Assembly (NCBI RefSeq): GCF_002834295.1
Contig: NZ_PISP01000001.1
Span: forward strand, 1,116,001 to 1,180,000
DNA: 64,000 nt
Direction of reading: 5' to 3'
Source: Rhodohalobacter barkolensis
GTDB taxonomy: Bacteria; Bacteroidota; Rhodothermia; Balneolales; Balneolaceae
Shown here piece after piece: positions 45,742 through 55,342 of the stretch; within the stretch, counting starts at the first letter, position 1; each line of letters opens with the position of its first letter. The position numbers were made by a program, and so were the translations under genes. The notes under the pieces were generated by a model that had not been told where the DNA came from, searched no databases, and was given only the letters and a program-made list of their open reading frames with translations.

Positions 45742-46983
45742 TCAGAGTGTAATTACTGCACCAAATGAAAACAGATGTCTGATCTTAAAATTATCCTGCA
45801 TTCCGGGTTCAGACAGCCAGAATGGAAGTTCATACTTAAAAACAAATCCGCGCGATTTTCCGAGATAGTCCGGAATATTTAGCGAGAGTGAGAATCCGGC
45901 TCCCGCATCAGCAAAAAGGTTATCAGGTTCGTTGTCGATGAGTTCCAGTGATCGGCCTGCATCAAAAAAGAGATACGACCGGAAGCTTAGAAATTCACTC
46001 ACGTAAGGAATTCGATTAAACCCTAAAGCGATTGGATTAAAATAGTCAAACTCTGCATTAACGGATGCAATAGAGTTTAGCAGAAAAGGAGCTACAATTG
46101 CATTTTGTTCGGAGCTTGAACTTAAAAACGTATCAACGTCCTGAGCCGTGTATCCTCTTAAATTGGCACCTCCGGCTATCTGAAACTTACCGCTTTCCAT
46201 CCACGGTTGAGGTATTGTCCCTTTAGCACGGGTTACGCCGTTGTAAACGGTGTTCATAGCAGGAGCGCTGCTTCTCGAAAAGAGATACTCCGGTGCCGAA
46301 TTAACGGACGCCATACCGGTAAAGAGGCGCACATTCAATCCCCAGTATTTATGGAACTGAACATTCTGAGAAAATGACCCAGTAAATTGTGTATAAAAAT
46401 CGTTCAGAAGCTGAACACCCCATGAGGCATCCAGTTTGTACCATCCCAGGCTGTTGTCATTTTTCAGTTCAGCTGATAATGAAGATTTTAATTTACCCTG
46501 ATCACTCCACAATACCGGGAATGCAGCATATTCATCATCAAACCTTTTTTCGTAGGAATTAAACAGACTCAACTCCCGGTACCGGCGTTCATCAAATCCT
46601 TCCTGCCACCGCTTATTCAGTGCCACGCCATGGCGATGGTATCCGGCACGAACAGAAGTAATCAACTGGTAACTGGCTTCGCTGCCAAAATCTGACCACT
46701 GTTGAATCGGGTTGGTATAGGACGCATAGTAAGAGACCGGCAGATCAGGAAACCAGGTACTTAACCAAACACCTGCATCAAGACGATGCGGGCCATCTTC
46801 AAACGTACCGGGCACCTGCCCTTTTACACGTACCCCGACTCGAATTCCATCCGCATCATTGTACCAAAGATCGGGCGCAGGAATCAATTCATAGTTCGAG
46901 GATGACTGGGCGGTTAATTGAGCCGGCATCATCCAGATGATCAGAAAAAATAAAACGGTTATGAGGGTATAGATACGATCCAA
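45742..46983 (-). CDS. Outer-membrane beta-barrel protein
   Basis: The 413-aa product has a signal peptide (about 1-25, ending AQLTAQ). Alternating aromatic/polar strands run through it, with GGANLRGYTAQ about two-thirds along and a C-terminus FSFGAVITL typical of outer-membrane barrels. The RGY turn and the DAGR and DAGAG segments resemble the C-terminal barrel of BamA/Omp85-type or bacterial surface antigen proteins, but no POTRA domains precede it. It overlaps the NUDIX gene by 25 bases. Function unknown. Confidence 0.65.
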   Translation of the reverse strand: MDRIYTLITVLFFLIIWMMPAQLTAQSSSNYELIPAPDLWYNDADGIRVGVRVKGQVPGTFEDGPHRLDAGVWLSTWFPDLPVSYYASYTNPIQQWSDFGSEASYQLITSVRAGYHRHGVALNKRWQEGFDERRYRELSLFNSYEKRFDDEYAAFPVLWSDQGKLKSSLSAELKNDNSLGWYKLDASWGVQLLNDFYTQFTGSFSQNVQFHKYWGLNVRLFTGMASVNSAPEYLFSRSSAPAMNTVYNGVTRAKGTIPQPWMESGKFQIAGGANLRGYTAQDVDTFLSSSSEQNAIVAPFLLNSIASVNAEFDYFNPIALGFNRIPYVSEFLSFRSYLFFDAGRSLELIDNEPDNLFADAGAGFSLSLNIPDYLGKSRGFVFKYELPFWLSEPGMQDNFKIRHLFSFGAVITL

Positions 46984-47420
46984 TCGTCCAGGATTTCATT
47001 TTGGGTTATTATGGAATCTGTAAGCTTTAAAAGCCGTCGTTGTTCCGGCCAGCTGATACGTTTTACTGCTTGCTCTAACGTGAGCCATTCATATTCGGTA
47101 TGTTCATCATCAAGATCGGGTATTTGATCCGTTTCAAGCTGAGCGGCAAATGCAGGTATGTGGTGAACAGTATCACTCTTATGCTCATAAAAGGTGTTTA
47201 CTGAGGGAATTGTCCAGAACAGAACGGGCGTTAAACCCGTCTCCTCTTTCAACTCACGAAGGGCTCCCTTCCAATATGTTTCACCGGTTTCAACCTTCCC
47301 TCCTGTCATTCTCCACTGGCCCTGATAAATTTTCCCTTTTGCTCGCTTAAAAAGTAAAAATTCGGGTTTTCCTTCAACTATTCTATAAGCGTACAGGTCA
47401 ATCAGTCTTTTTTTTGGCAT
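46959..47420 (-). CDS. NUDIX hydrolase
   Basis: The 153-aa product carries the full Nudix box, GGKVETGETYWKGALRELKE followed by ETG, which binds the divalent metal and hydrolyses nucleoside diphosphates linked to another group. The length and the preceding segment FKRAKGKIYQGQWRM fit dihydroneopterin triphosphate- or MutT-type members, but the substrate is not determined. It follows uxs by 7 bases and overlaps the barrel gene. Confidence 0.9.
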   Translation of the reverse strand: MPKKRLIDLYAYRIVEGKPEFLLFKRAKGKIYQGQWRMTGGKVETGETYWKGALRELKEETGLTPVLFWTIPSVNTFYEHKSDTVHHIPAFAAQLETDQIPDLDDEHTEYEWLTLEQAVKRISWPEQRRLLKLTDSIITQNEILDDWIVSIPS

Positions 47421-47427
47421 GAGATCT

Positions 47428-48366
47428 CTACCCCACCTGATTTTTAAAATATTCCATGGTCTTAAGTAAACCTTCCCTGCGGTTGACTTTAGGCTCCCAG
47501 TTCAACACCCGCTTCGCTTTGGATACATCAGGTCGCCGGATCTGAGGATCATCCTCTGGAAGTTCTTTAAATACAACTTCACTTTTACTTCCCGTGATTT
47601 CGATGATCTCTTTTGCAAAATCAAGAATCGTAATCTCTTCCGGGTTGCCCAGGTTAACCGGTTCTGACTCATCACTCATCGCCAATCGATAAATTCCATC
47701 CACAAGATCATCCACATACGTAAACGACCGGGTTTGTGACCCATCGCCAAAAACCGTAATCGGTTCGTTTTTCAGTGCTTGCCGGAAAAATGTGGGGAGT
47801 GCACGCCCATCCTTTAACCTCATTCGTGAACCATACGTATTAAAGATACGCGCAATACTGGTTTCTATGTCGTGAAATCGATGATACGCCATGGTTATCG
47901 CTTCAGCAAAACGTTTGGCCTCATCATAGACGCCTCTCGGTCCTACAGGATTTACATTGCCCCAGTAATCTTCATTTTGAGGATTGATCTGCGGATCACC
48001 GTAAACCTCACTGGTTGAGGCTAACAGCAGCTTTGCATTTTTTGCTTTTGCCAGGCCAAGTGCTTTGTGTGTTCCCAGTGATCCGACCTTCAGCGTCTGA
48101 ATCGGCATTTCCAGGTAATCAATCGGGGAAGCCGGAGAGGCGAAATGTAGAATAAGATCCAGCTCGCCGGCAACAACAATATAGTTTGTCACATCATGTT
48201 TGATAAACTGAAATCTCTCCTTCCCGATCAGATGAGAAATATTTGATTCAGCCCCGGTTAGAAGGTTATCCATACAGATCACATCCCAGCCTTCGTTGTA
48301 AAATTTATCACAAAGATGAGATCCTAAGAATCCGGCTCCGCCGGTAATGAGAACACGTTTACTCAA
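47428..48366 (-). CDS. UDP-glucuronic acid decarboxylase (UDP-xylose synthase)
   Basis: The 312-aa product is an extended short-chain dehydrogenase. It has [12 protein letters not shown] at the NAD site, STSEVYGDP, and the catalytic YDEAKRFAE (Tyr-x-x-x-Lys), with [10 protein letters not shown] and [14 protein letters not shown] in the C-terminal half. These match UDP-glucuronate decarboxylases, which make UDP-xylose. The gene lies downstream of UDP-glucose 6-dehydrogenase, the enzyme supplying its substrate, which supports the call. Confidence 0.92.
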   Translation of the reverse strand: MSKRVLITGGAGFLGSHLCDKFYNEGWDVICMDNLLTGAESNISHLIGKERFQFIKHDVTNYIVVAGELDLILHFASPASPIDYLEMPIQTLKVGSLGTHKALGLAKAKNAKLLLASTSEVYGDPQINPQNEDYWGNVNPVGPRGVYDEAKRFAEAITMAYHRFHDIETSIARIFNTYGSRMRLKDGRALPTFFRQALKNEPITVFGDGSQTRSFTYVDDLVDGIYRLAMSDESEPVNLGNPEEITILDFAKEIIEITGSKSEVVFKELPEDDPQIRRPDVSKAKRVLNWEPKVNRREGLLKTMEYFKNQVG

Positions 48367-48463
48367 AGTTTTACAGATTGTATGAAATGATAAGAAGTGT
48401 TTTAAAATGGCGGCATCATGATTTATGCATCTTAATGCCGCCAGTAAAATTGGTCAACAGTAC

Positions 48464-49798
48464 CTAAGCATTCACTGAAGGACGACCCACACTGATATAA
48501 GTGATTCCGGCCTCTTCAGCTCGTTCCAGGTCGTAAAGGTTACGTCCGTCAAAAAGGACCGGCTCCTTCATCAGCTTTGTGAAGTTCTCCAGGTCCGGAC
48601 GGCGGAACTCATTCCACTCGGTGCAGATCACCAGGGCGTCAACGCCATCCAGAACGGCATCGCGGTCGCTGGCAAACTCTATGTTATTCAGAGCATCCTC
48701 TGTTGCCGCCTCCTTGAAGGTTTCGATCGCTTCCGGATCGTACGCCTTCATCTTCACTCCCAGTTTGCCAAGGGCATCGGTAATGTAGAGCGATGGCGCT
48801 TCACGAATGTCATCGGTTTCCGGCTTGAACGACAGTCCCCACACGCCCACAGTTTTTCCCTTCAGGGAATCGCCGTAGTGCTTTTTCATCTTCTCCACGA
48901 TGGAGACTTTCTGGGATTCGTTTACTTTCATCACCGAATCGAGAATCTTAAAGTCGTATCCGTGCTGTCCGGCGGTGTGGTGAATGGCCTGAACATCTTT
49001 CGGGAAGCAGCTCCCGCCATACCCTATTCCGGCAAATAGGAATCGCTTGCCAATACGCGAATCGGTTCCGATACCGCGGCGGACATTGTCCACGTTGGCT
49101 CCCACTCGCTCACAGATATTGGCAATCTCGTTCATAAAGGTAATCTTGGTCGCCAGCATCGCGTTGGCTGCATATTTGGTCAGCTCACTGCTGCGCTCGT
49201 CCATGATGATGATCGGATTCCCGCTGCGCACAAACGGCTCATAAAGTGTCTTCATCATTTTGGCCGCCTTCTCGCTCCTGGTCCCCACAACCACTCGCTC
49301 GGGGTACATAAAATCTTCCACGGCCGCTCCCTCTCTCAAGAACTCGGGATTCGAAACCACATCAAATTCCGTGTCTGTTTTGGCCGCAATCTTTTCTCGC
49401 ACTTTATCCGCTGTTCCAACCGGCACGGTGCTTTTGTTTACTACAACCTTATAATCGGGGTACTTGTTGAACAGATCTCCGAGCTGGTCGGCTACGTTCA
49501 GTACAAAGCTCAGGTCGGCCTGCCCATCGGCTCCGGGAGGTGTTGGCAGGCAGAGAAATATAATGTCGCTCTTCTGAAAGGTATCTTCCAGGTCGGTGGT
49601 AAACGAGAGGCGTTTTTCGCGGATCGAGCGGTCAAACACCCGGTTCAGGCCCGGCTCATAGATCGGCACTTCGCCGTTACGCATCTTCTCCACTTTCTTC
49701 TCATCGATGTCCACGCAGATGACATCATTTCCGCTGTCGGCAAAGCAGGTCCCTGATACCAGGCCTACATAACCGGTTCCAATTACTCCAATTTTCAT
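48464..49798 (-). CDS. ugd: UDP-glucose 6-dehydrogenase
   Basis: Ugd oxidises UDP-glucose to UDP-glucuronate in two NAD-dependent steps. The 444-aa product has the Rossmann motif GVIGTGYVGLVSG, the catalytic cysteine in GYGGSCFPKDV (near residue 260), and the C-terminal VWGLSFKPETDDIREAP. Base composition is higher in G+C than most neighbours, over 50% in several stretches. It begins one base after greA and precedes the UDP-xylose synthase gene, so both steps of UDP-xylose formation are together. Confidence 0.96.
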   Translation of the reverse strand: MKIGVIGTGYVGLVSGTCFADSGNDVICVDIDEKKVEKMRNGEVPIYEPGLNRVFDRSIREKRLSFTTDLEDTFQKSDIIFLCLPTPPGADGQADLSFVLNVADQLGDLFNKYPDYKVVVNKSTVPVGTADKVREKIAAKTDTEFDVVSNPEFLREGAAVEDFMYPERVVVGTRSEKAAKMMKTLYEPFVRSGNPIIIMDERSSELTKYAANAMLATKITFMNEIANICERVGANVDNVRRGIGTDSRIGKRFLFAGIGYGGSCFPKDVQAIHHTAGQHGYDFKILDSVMKVNESQKVSIVEKMKKHYGDSLKGKTVGVWGLSFKPETDDIREAPSLYITDALGKLGVKMKAYDPEAIETFKEAATEDALNNIEFASDRDAVLDGVDALVICTEWNEFRRPDLENFTKLMKEPVLFDGRNLYDLERAEEAGITYISVGRPSVNA

Positions 49799-49799
49799 G

Positions 49800-50273
49800 T
49801 TATAGTCGCTCTATTTTTTTGATTTCCAGTTCCAGTTTTCCGGCCGGTACATCTATTTTCACAATGTCTCCCACCTCCTTACCAAGAATTCCCTGTCCGA
49901 TGGGTGAATCGACAGAAATTTTTCCGGCTTTAAAATCGGCCTCATCTTTTGAAACAAGAGTGTACTTCATCTCTTTGTTCGTTTTCTTGTTCAGTATCGT
50001 AACCGTAGAGAGTAAATACGCTTTTGTGTCATCTATATCCCTGTCGTCAATAATGCTGGATGTAGCCAGTGTATTCTCCAGCTCAGCAATTCGCTTTTCC
50101 AGCAAGCCCTGAGCCTCTTTGGCAGCATCATACTCTGCATTCTCACTTAAATCTCCTTTCGCTCTTGCCTCTGAAATTTCTTCTGCAATCTCTTTACGGC
50201 CACGTGTTTTTAAATCTCTTAGTTCTCTATCGAGCTTTTCGTATCCTTCTTTAGACAGATAATTTTTCTTCAT
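49800..50273 (-). CDS. greA: Transcription elongation factor GreA
   Basis: GreA rescues stalled RNA polymerase by stimulating transcript cleavage. The 157-aa product has an N-terminal coiled coil with the acidic tip residues in ARAKGDLSENAEYDAAKEAQ and a C-terminal FKBP-like domain with VDSPIGQGILGKEVGD. This is the standard family length. The start faces the trmH-like gene across a 183-base divergent region that holds a perfect hairpin. Confidence 0.96.
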   Translation of the reverse strand: MKKNYLSKEGYEKLDRELRDLKTRGRKEIAEEISEARAKGDLSENAEYDAAKEAQGLLEKRIAELENTLATSSIIDDRDIDDTKAYLLSTVTILNKKTNKEMKYTLVSKDEADFKAGKISVDSPIGQGILGKEVGDIVKIDVPAGKLELEIKKIERL

Positions 50274-50315
50274 ACTTATTAACTTCTTACATCAGTTCAA
50301 CTTTGTTAAAATAGA

Positions 50316-50339
50316 AATAGCAGTACTTCTACTGCTATT
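50316..50339. promoter_or_regulatory. Perfect hairpin in the greA / trmH-like divergent region
   Basis: Ten-base arms (50316-50325 and 50330-50339) pair without mismatch around a CTTC loop. It is 43 bases upstream of greA and about 118 bases before the trmH-like start. It could be an operator or a leader hairpin of greA. No T-tract follows on either strand. Confidence 0.5.
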
Positions 50340-50456
50340 ATCCCGTTCAATTTTTCATGTTTATTTAGACATGTAAAAATAGGATGTTCCGCCCTGTTTT
50401 CCCAACGTGAATTTTATATAAAGGCACAATCTCAATCACAACAAAAACTTTAGGAT

Positions 50457-50993
50457 TTGAAAAAGCTCAGCACTAAAGAAATTCTTCAACAAAACCTGAA
50501 CCGAACCTCTCCACTTAAAAAAGATTTCATCCTGTGGCTGCACGACATCCGCAGCCTTCACAATGTGGGAGCAGCATTTCGTTCGGCAGATGCATTTGGA
50601 ATCAGAGAGCTCTGGCTTTCGGGGTTCTCCCCTGTTCCTCCCCGGCCTGAGATTACAAAAACCGCCATCGGCGCTGAAGAAAATGTGAATTGGAAACAGA
50701 TTCAATCTATACCGGAAGCCGTTCAACAATTAAAATCTGACGGATATACCATTGTAGGTTTAGAGCAGACCACAACTAGTAAGTTACTCCATCAGTATAA
50801 ACTGCCTTCAAAGAAAATCTGTTTAGTATTGGGCAATGAAGTGACGGGGATCGGAGATGATTTGATTCCCCATCTGGATGCAAGCGTGGAAATACCCCAA
50901 TTCGGAATGAAGCACTCACTAAACGTATCGGTTGCCGGCGGTGTGGCTCTGTATGCGTTTTTTGAGAAGTTTGAAGATTTAAAAAATTCCTGA
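50457..50993 (+). CDS. TrmH/SpoU-family RNA 2'-O-methyltransferase
   Basis: The 178-aa product has the SPOUT knot motifs: motif 1 NVGAAFRSADAFGI, motif 2 ICLVLGNEVTGIGDDLIP and motif 3 IPQFGMKHSLNVSVAGG. These bind S-adenosylmethionine and methylate a ribose 2'-OH of tRNA or rRNA. The length is short and there is no extra N-terminal RNA-binding domain, so the target RNA is unclear. The start is TTG with an AGGA placed too close to be a good ribosome site. Confidence 0.88.
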   Translation: MKKLSTKEILQQNLNRTSPLKKDFILWLHDIRSLHNVGAAFRSADAFGIRELWLSGFSPVPPRPEITKTAIGAEENVNWKQIQSIPEAVQQLKSDGYTIVGLEQTTTSKLLHQYKLPSKKICLVLGNEVTGIGDDLIPHLDASVEIPQFGMKHSLNVSVAGGVALYAFFEKFEDLKNS

Positions 50994-51003
50994 GTATTAG
51001 GGA

Positions 51004-51097
51004 TCAGAATGACGATCGGGTCATCCTGAACGATAGTGAAGGATCTCATATTCATAGAGTCAGCAACCGGAGATTCTTCGCTCATCTCAGTATGACG
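51004..51097. repeat. Inverted repeat of the GTCATCCTGAACG...TTCGCTCA type
   Basis: The left part contains GGTCATCCTGAACGATAGTG and GAAGGATCTC. The right part, GAGATTCTTCGCTCATCTCA plus GTATGACG, is an imperfect reverse complement. This wording belongs to a class of dispersed intergenic repeats that I know from several Bacteroidota and other genomes. It occupies the gap between the trmH-like gene and metG. Confidence 0.7.
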
Positions 51098-51265
51098 GAA
51101 TCAAAAAGTACCAATAATGAGTTGTTCAGAATCAGGTCAATTAATCGAGTTCATTCAATCAAAAATTTTCCTTCATCCGATAGTATCTTATTATAAAACC
51201 AATATTGGTAATTTAACGCCATAGACCTTAATTTCAGCCGCCTGAACCAAGTATTAAATGATCTT

Positions 51266-53299
51266 ATGTCGAAACGAAAATTAGTTACATCCGCACTACC
51301 CTACGCCAACGGACCGATTCACCTGGGTCATCTCGCCGGAGCCTATCTTCCGGCCGACCTTTACACTCGTTTCCAGCGGTTAAAAGGTGAGGATATTATT
51401 CACATTTGTGGTTCTGATGAGCATGGAGTTCCTATTACCATCGCCGCAGAAAAAGAGGGTGTCTCTCCGCAGGAAATTGTGGACCGTTACCACGAGCGTA
51501 ACAAAGCTGTATTTGATAAATTCGGAATCGACTTTGATTACTACGGGCGAACAAGTTCAGAAACTCACAAAAAGACTTCTCAGGATTTCTTTTTAAAACT
51601 GTATGAGCAGGGAGTCTTTAAGAAAAAGAGTCAGGAGCAGTTTTATGATGAAGATGCCAATATGTTTCTGCCCGACAGATATGTAAAAGGAACCTGCCCC
51701 AAATGCGGTCACCCCGAGGCGTATGGCGATCAGTGTGAGAAATGCGGCTCATCCCTGTCTCCCACCGATCTGATTGACCCGGTGAGTGCTTTAACCGGCA
51801 ATAAACCTGTCGCAAAATCGACCGAACACTGGTTCATTCCTCTCGGAGATTTTCAGGACAGACTCCAGGAGTGGATCGATTCACGAAAAGATTGGAAACC
51901 GAATGTTGTGGGTCAGTGCAAAAGCTGGCTGGATAGCGGATTGGGAGACCGTGCCGTAACCCGCGATCTCACATGGGGTGTACCCGTTCCGCTGCCCGAA
52001 GGTGAAGGAAAAGTGCTCTACGTCTGGTTTGATGCACCTATCGGCTACATCTCTGCAACCAAAGAGTGGGCAGATGAAAAAGGTGATCCGGAACTCTGGA
52101 AAACCTATTGGCAGGATGAGGAGACATCACTGATTCATTTCATCGGAAAAGATAATATTGTGTTCCACTGCATCATGTTTCCGGCAATGCTGATGCAGCA
52201 CGGTGAGTTTGTTCTGCCCGAAAATGTTCCGGCCAATGAGTTTCTAAATCTTGAAGGACGAAAACTCTCCACATCGAAAGGCTGGGCTGTTTGGCTTGAG
52301 GAATATCTTGATAAATTTGAACCAGACCTGCTTCGATACGTACTCGGTACAACTCTCCCCGAGGCAAAAGATTCAGATTTTTCATGGAAAGATTTTCAAA
52401 ACCGGATAAACGGTGAGTTGGCCGATATTCTCGGTAATTTTGTTTTCCGTACAGTCAGTTTTACAGAGCGCTTTTTTGATGGGTCTGTTCCGGAATTGTC
52501 CAATCCCACAGAATTGGATCTGAATACGCTCAAGGAGATTGAAAATCAAAAGCAGAAAATTGAGGAAGCATATAACTCCTTCAAATTTCGTGAGGCCATT
52601 GCAGAAACCATGAATCTGGCCCGTATCGGGAATCGCTATTTTACCGAAACTGAACCCTGGAAAACCCGAAAGGAGAACCCCGAGGCTTGCGGAAATACGC
52701 TGAATGTTTGTGTTCAAATCTCCGCAGCACTTTCAGTTCTTTTTCATCCTGTTTTACCGGCAAAAATGGCCCGGCTTCGGGGTCAGTTGGGAGTACCCAA
52801 TACACTGAGTTGGGATGATGTTACATCAAATCTCATTCCGTCCGGACAGATCATTGAGCAGGGAGAAATCCTTTTTGAAAAAATTGAAGATGATGCCGTA
52901 CAAGAGCAGATTGAAATCCTGGAAAAACGTGCTGCCGAATCATCGGGCACCGAAAGCAAGGAGTTCGAACCGCTGAAAGAGACGGCCACGTTTGATGATT
53001 TTGTAAAACTCGACTTCCGTGCGGGAAAAATTACCGACGCCAAAAAGATCAAAAAATCGAAAAAACTGCTTAATATCACGGTTGATCTTGGATTTGAGAA
53101 ACGAACCATTCTATCAGGTATCGCAGAATTTTTCAAAGCCGAAGATATCGTTGGCCGTTCAGTTGTGGTAGTGGCAAACCTGGCTCCTAAAAAAATGATG
53201 GGTATTGAAAGCAACGGAATGATCCTGATGGGCGAAGACACCGAGGGCAAACTCCACTTCGTAGAAACAGATTCAGAACCCGGAAGTCCGGTAATGTAA
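51266..53299 (+). CDS. metG: Methionyl-tRNA synthetase with C-terminal tRNA-binding domain
   Basis: The 677-aa product has the class I ATP-site motif PIHLGHLAG (HLGH) and a zinc module with two CxxC pairs (CPKCGHPEAYGDQCEKCG). The second signature reads KLSTS in EGRKLSTSKGW. The C-terminal 110 residues form the EMAP/Trbp111-type tRNA-binding domain (DDFVKLDFRAGKITDAKKI), followed by VVVANLAPKKMMGIESNGM. The length is normal for the two-domain form. A GH13 gene starts 4 bases after it. Confidence 0.97.
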   Translation: MSKRKLVTSALPYANGPIHLGHLAGAYLPADLYTRFQRLKGEDIIHICGSDEHGVPITIAAEKEGVSPQEIVDRYHERNKAVFDKFGIDFDYYGRTSSETHKKTSQDFFLKLYEQGVFKKKSQEQFYDEDANMFLPDRYVKGTCPKCGHPEAYGDQCEKCGSSLSPTDLIDPVSALTGNKPVAKSTEHWFIPLGDFQDRLQEWIDSRKDWKPNVVGQCKSWLDSGLGDRAVTRDLTWGVPVPLPEGEGKVLYVWFDAPIGYISATKEWADEKGDPELWKTYWQDEETSLIHFIGKDNIVFHCIMFPAMLMQHGEFVLPENVPANEFLNLEGRKLSTSKGWAVWLEEYLDKFEPDLLRYVLGTTLPEAKDSDFSWKDFQNRINGELADILGNFVFRTVSFTERFFDGSVPELSNPTELDLNTLKEIENQKQKIEEAYNSFKFREAIAETMNLARIGNRYFTETEPWKTRKENPEACGNTLNVCVQISAALSVLFHPVLPAKMARLRGQLGVPNTLSWDDVTSNLIPSGQIIEQGEILFEKIEDDAVQEQIEILEKRAAESSGTESKEFEPLKETATFDDFVKLDFRAGKITDAKKIKKSKKLLNITVDLGFEKRTILSGIAEFFKAEDIVGRSVVVVANLAPKKMMGIESNGMILMGEDTEGKLHFVETDSEPGSPVM

Positions 53300-53303
53300 T
53301 TTT

Positions 53304-55289
53304 ATGAAAAGAACCAGGTTCGAATCCAAACCGGGTGTTGTCTTTTCAGACAATGCTACACACTTTTGTATTTACTGCCCCCACGCATCAGCGATGAATT
53401 GTGTCCTTTTTGATCAGTATGATGATGAAAAAGGGTTAGATCACTCAATGCAGATTGATGCTGACGGATATTGGCATATTGCCATTCAGGGAGACCAGTC
53501 GGGCAGGTGGTACGCATACCGTGCAGAATTTGATGACGATGAGGCGAAGCCCGATTCACCCTACATCGACAACTTGTTTGCGGATCCTTACAGCAAACAT
53601 GTAACCGTTCGCAATACCTATCGGCAAGAGGCCAGAAGCTATATTTTTAAGGATGACTTTGACTGGGAAGGCGATTCTCACTGTTTCCCGGACGATCCGA
53701 GAGACCTGATCATTTATGAAACGCATCTCAAAGATTTAACGGCACATCCCAGTAGCAAGGCAAAAGGAACCGGATTTTATCAAAAGTTTATCGATCGTGA
53801 ACAAACCGGAGGAGTAAACCATCTAAAACGATTAGGCGTAAATTGTGTTGAATTTTTGCCACTTCACAAATTTCCGCCGGTTGAACCCCCGTTCGAACAG
53901 TCTACTCCCGAAGGATTTCAAAACAGCTGGAATCCCTACTCTGCAAACTATTGGGGGTACATGACCTCTTTCTTTTTTGCACCTGAAAGCTCTTTTGCTT
54001 CCGACTATTCCAATCGCTTCTCGGGCAAAACCACTGCAGCCGTTTCAGAATTCAAAGAAGTTGTAAAGCAGCTCCACAAAGAGAATATTTCAGTAATAAT
54101 GGATGTGGTATTTAACCATACCTCTTTATTTGATATGAATCCCCTTACTCACCTCTGCCCTGATGAGTATTTGCGATCAGACGAGGAGGGAAATCTCTTA
54201 AACAGAAGCGGAACCGGGAATGAGTACAGATCAGAAAACCCTATAGCACGGCAACTCATCGTCGACTCTATTCTCTATTGGATCGAAGAGTATCACATCG
54301 ATGGGTTCAGGTTTGATCTGGCTGCACTTTTAGATCGCAAATCGTGGGATGTGATACGCTCGGCAGTACATGAAAAATATCCACATGCGGTTCTAATTGC
54401 CGAACCCTGGGGCGGTTACTACTCGCCGCACCATTTTTCGAGTCACGACTGGGCCTCATGGAATGACAGGATCCGAAACAGCATCAAGGGGTCTGAGCCT
54501 ATGCATGATAAGGGATTCATTTTCTCTGAATGGCAGCACGAAACCAGACGCGAACGACTGGAAAACATCTTCAAGGGAACGCTAAATCATGGTGAAGGTG
54601 GCTTATACAACACGTCTGCTCACAGCGTAAATTACCTGGAAAGTCACGACGGATATACGCTTGGCGATTTTATTCGAATCGGTTTAAATCCGGAACTGCA
54701 GGATCAGGTTATCGAAAATCGATCTGAGCATGTAAAGCTAAATCACGACGAACTTCGAGTAGCCAAATTAGCTGCCCTGTCGCTCTTTACCACACAGGGA
54801 ATAACCATGATTCATACCGGGCAGGAATTTGCCCGATCCAAAATCATTGCCAAAACTCCATGTCCTGATAAAGATGTTGGAAAGATGGATCACAATAGTT
54901 ATCAAAAGGATAACGAAACCAACTGGATCAATTTTGAAGAGATTGGATTGAACTCTTCACTGTTAAATTACTACCGCGGTCTGATACAGATTCGTAAGAA
55001 TTCACCCGCACTTCGAAAGTGCAGCCCGCATGAAATCAGTTTTCAACATTATGGTAATCCACTGGTCATCACTTTTTACATCAGCGGCCATGATAGCGGT
55101 GATATAAATGATTATTATGTCATTTTGAATGGAACCGGCATTGAGCAAATCGATTGCAAACTACCCGAAGGAACCTGGGAAGTAATTGTAAATAAAGATA
55201 TTGCGTCACTTCAATCATTCAATATGGTAAGCAAAACCGTAAAAATTGAACCCCGAAGCGGAATGTTGCTTAGAAAGTTGCGACATTGA
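53304..55289 (+). CDS. GH13 debranching enzyme (isoamylase/GlgX-like) with CBM48
   Basis: The 661-aa product has an N-terminal CBM48-like domain (about 8-110, FSDNATHFCIYCPHASAM). The GH13 barrel carries all catalytic regions: region I DVVFNHTSLF, region II GFRFDLAALLD with the nucleophile Asp, region III LIAEPWGGYY with the acid/base Glu, and region IV YLESHDGYT with the third Asp. This is the glycogen-debranching/isoamylase type acting on alpha-1,6 branches. No signal peptide is present, so it is cytoplasmic. It follows metG by 4 bases, an unusual pairing. Confidence 0.9.
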   Translation: MKRTRFESKPGVVFSDNATHFCIYCPHASAMNCVLFDQYDDEKGLDHSMQIDADGYWHIAIQGDQSGRWYAYRAEFDDDEAKPDSPYIDNLFADPYSKHVTVRNTYRQEARSYIFKDDFDWEGDSHCFPDDPRDLIIYETHLKDLTAHPSSKAKGTGFYQKFIDREQTGGVNHLKRLGVNCVEFLPLHKFPPVEPPFEQSTPEGFQNSWNPYSANYWGYMTSFFFAPESSFASDYSNRFSGKTTAAVSEFKEVVKQLHKENISVIMDVVFNHTSLFDMNPLTHLCPDEYLRSDEEGNLLNRSGTGNEYRSENPIARQLIVDSILYWIEEYHIDGFRFDLAALLDRKSWDVIRSAVHEKYPHAVLIAEPWGGYYSPHHFSSHDWASWNDRIRNSIKGSEPMHDKGFIFSEWQHETRRERLENIFKGTLNHGEGGLYNTSAHSVNYLESHDGYTLGDFIRIGLNPELQDQVIENRSEHVKLNHDELRVAKLAALSLFTTQGITMIHTGQEFARSKIIAKTPCPDKDVGKMDHNSYQKDNETNWINFEEIGLNSSLLNYYRGLIQIRKNSPALRKCSPHEISFQHYGNPLVITFYISGHDSGDINDYYVILNGTGIEQIDCKLPEGTWEVIVNKDIASLQSFNMVSKTVKIEPRSGMLLRKLRH

Positions 55290-55342
55290 CGCTCAGCGAA
55301 TATTTTAGTGCGTCTGTTTATTAACCTAAAATCTATCTTACT

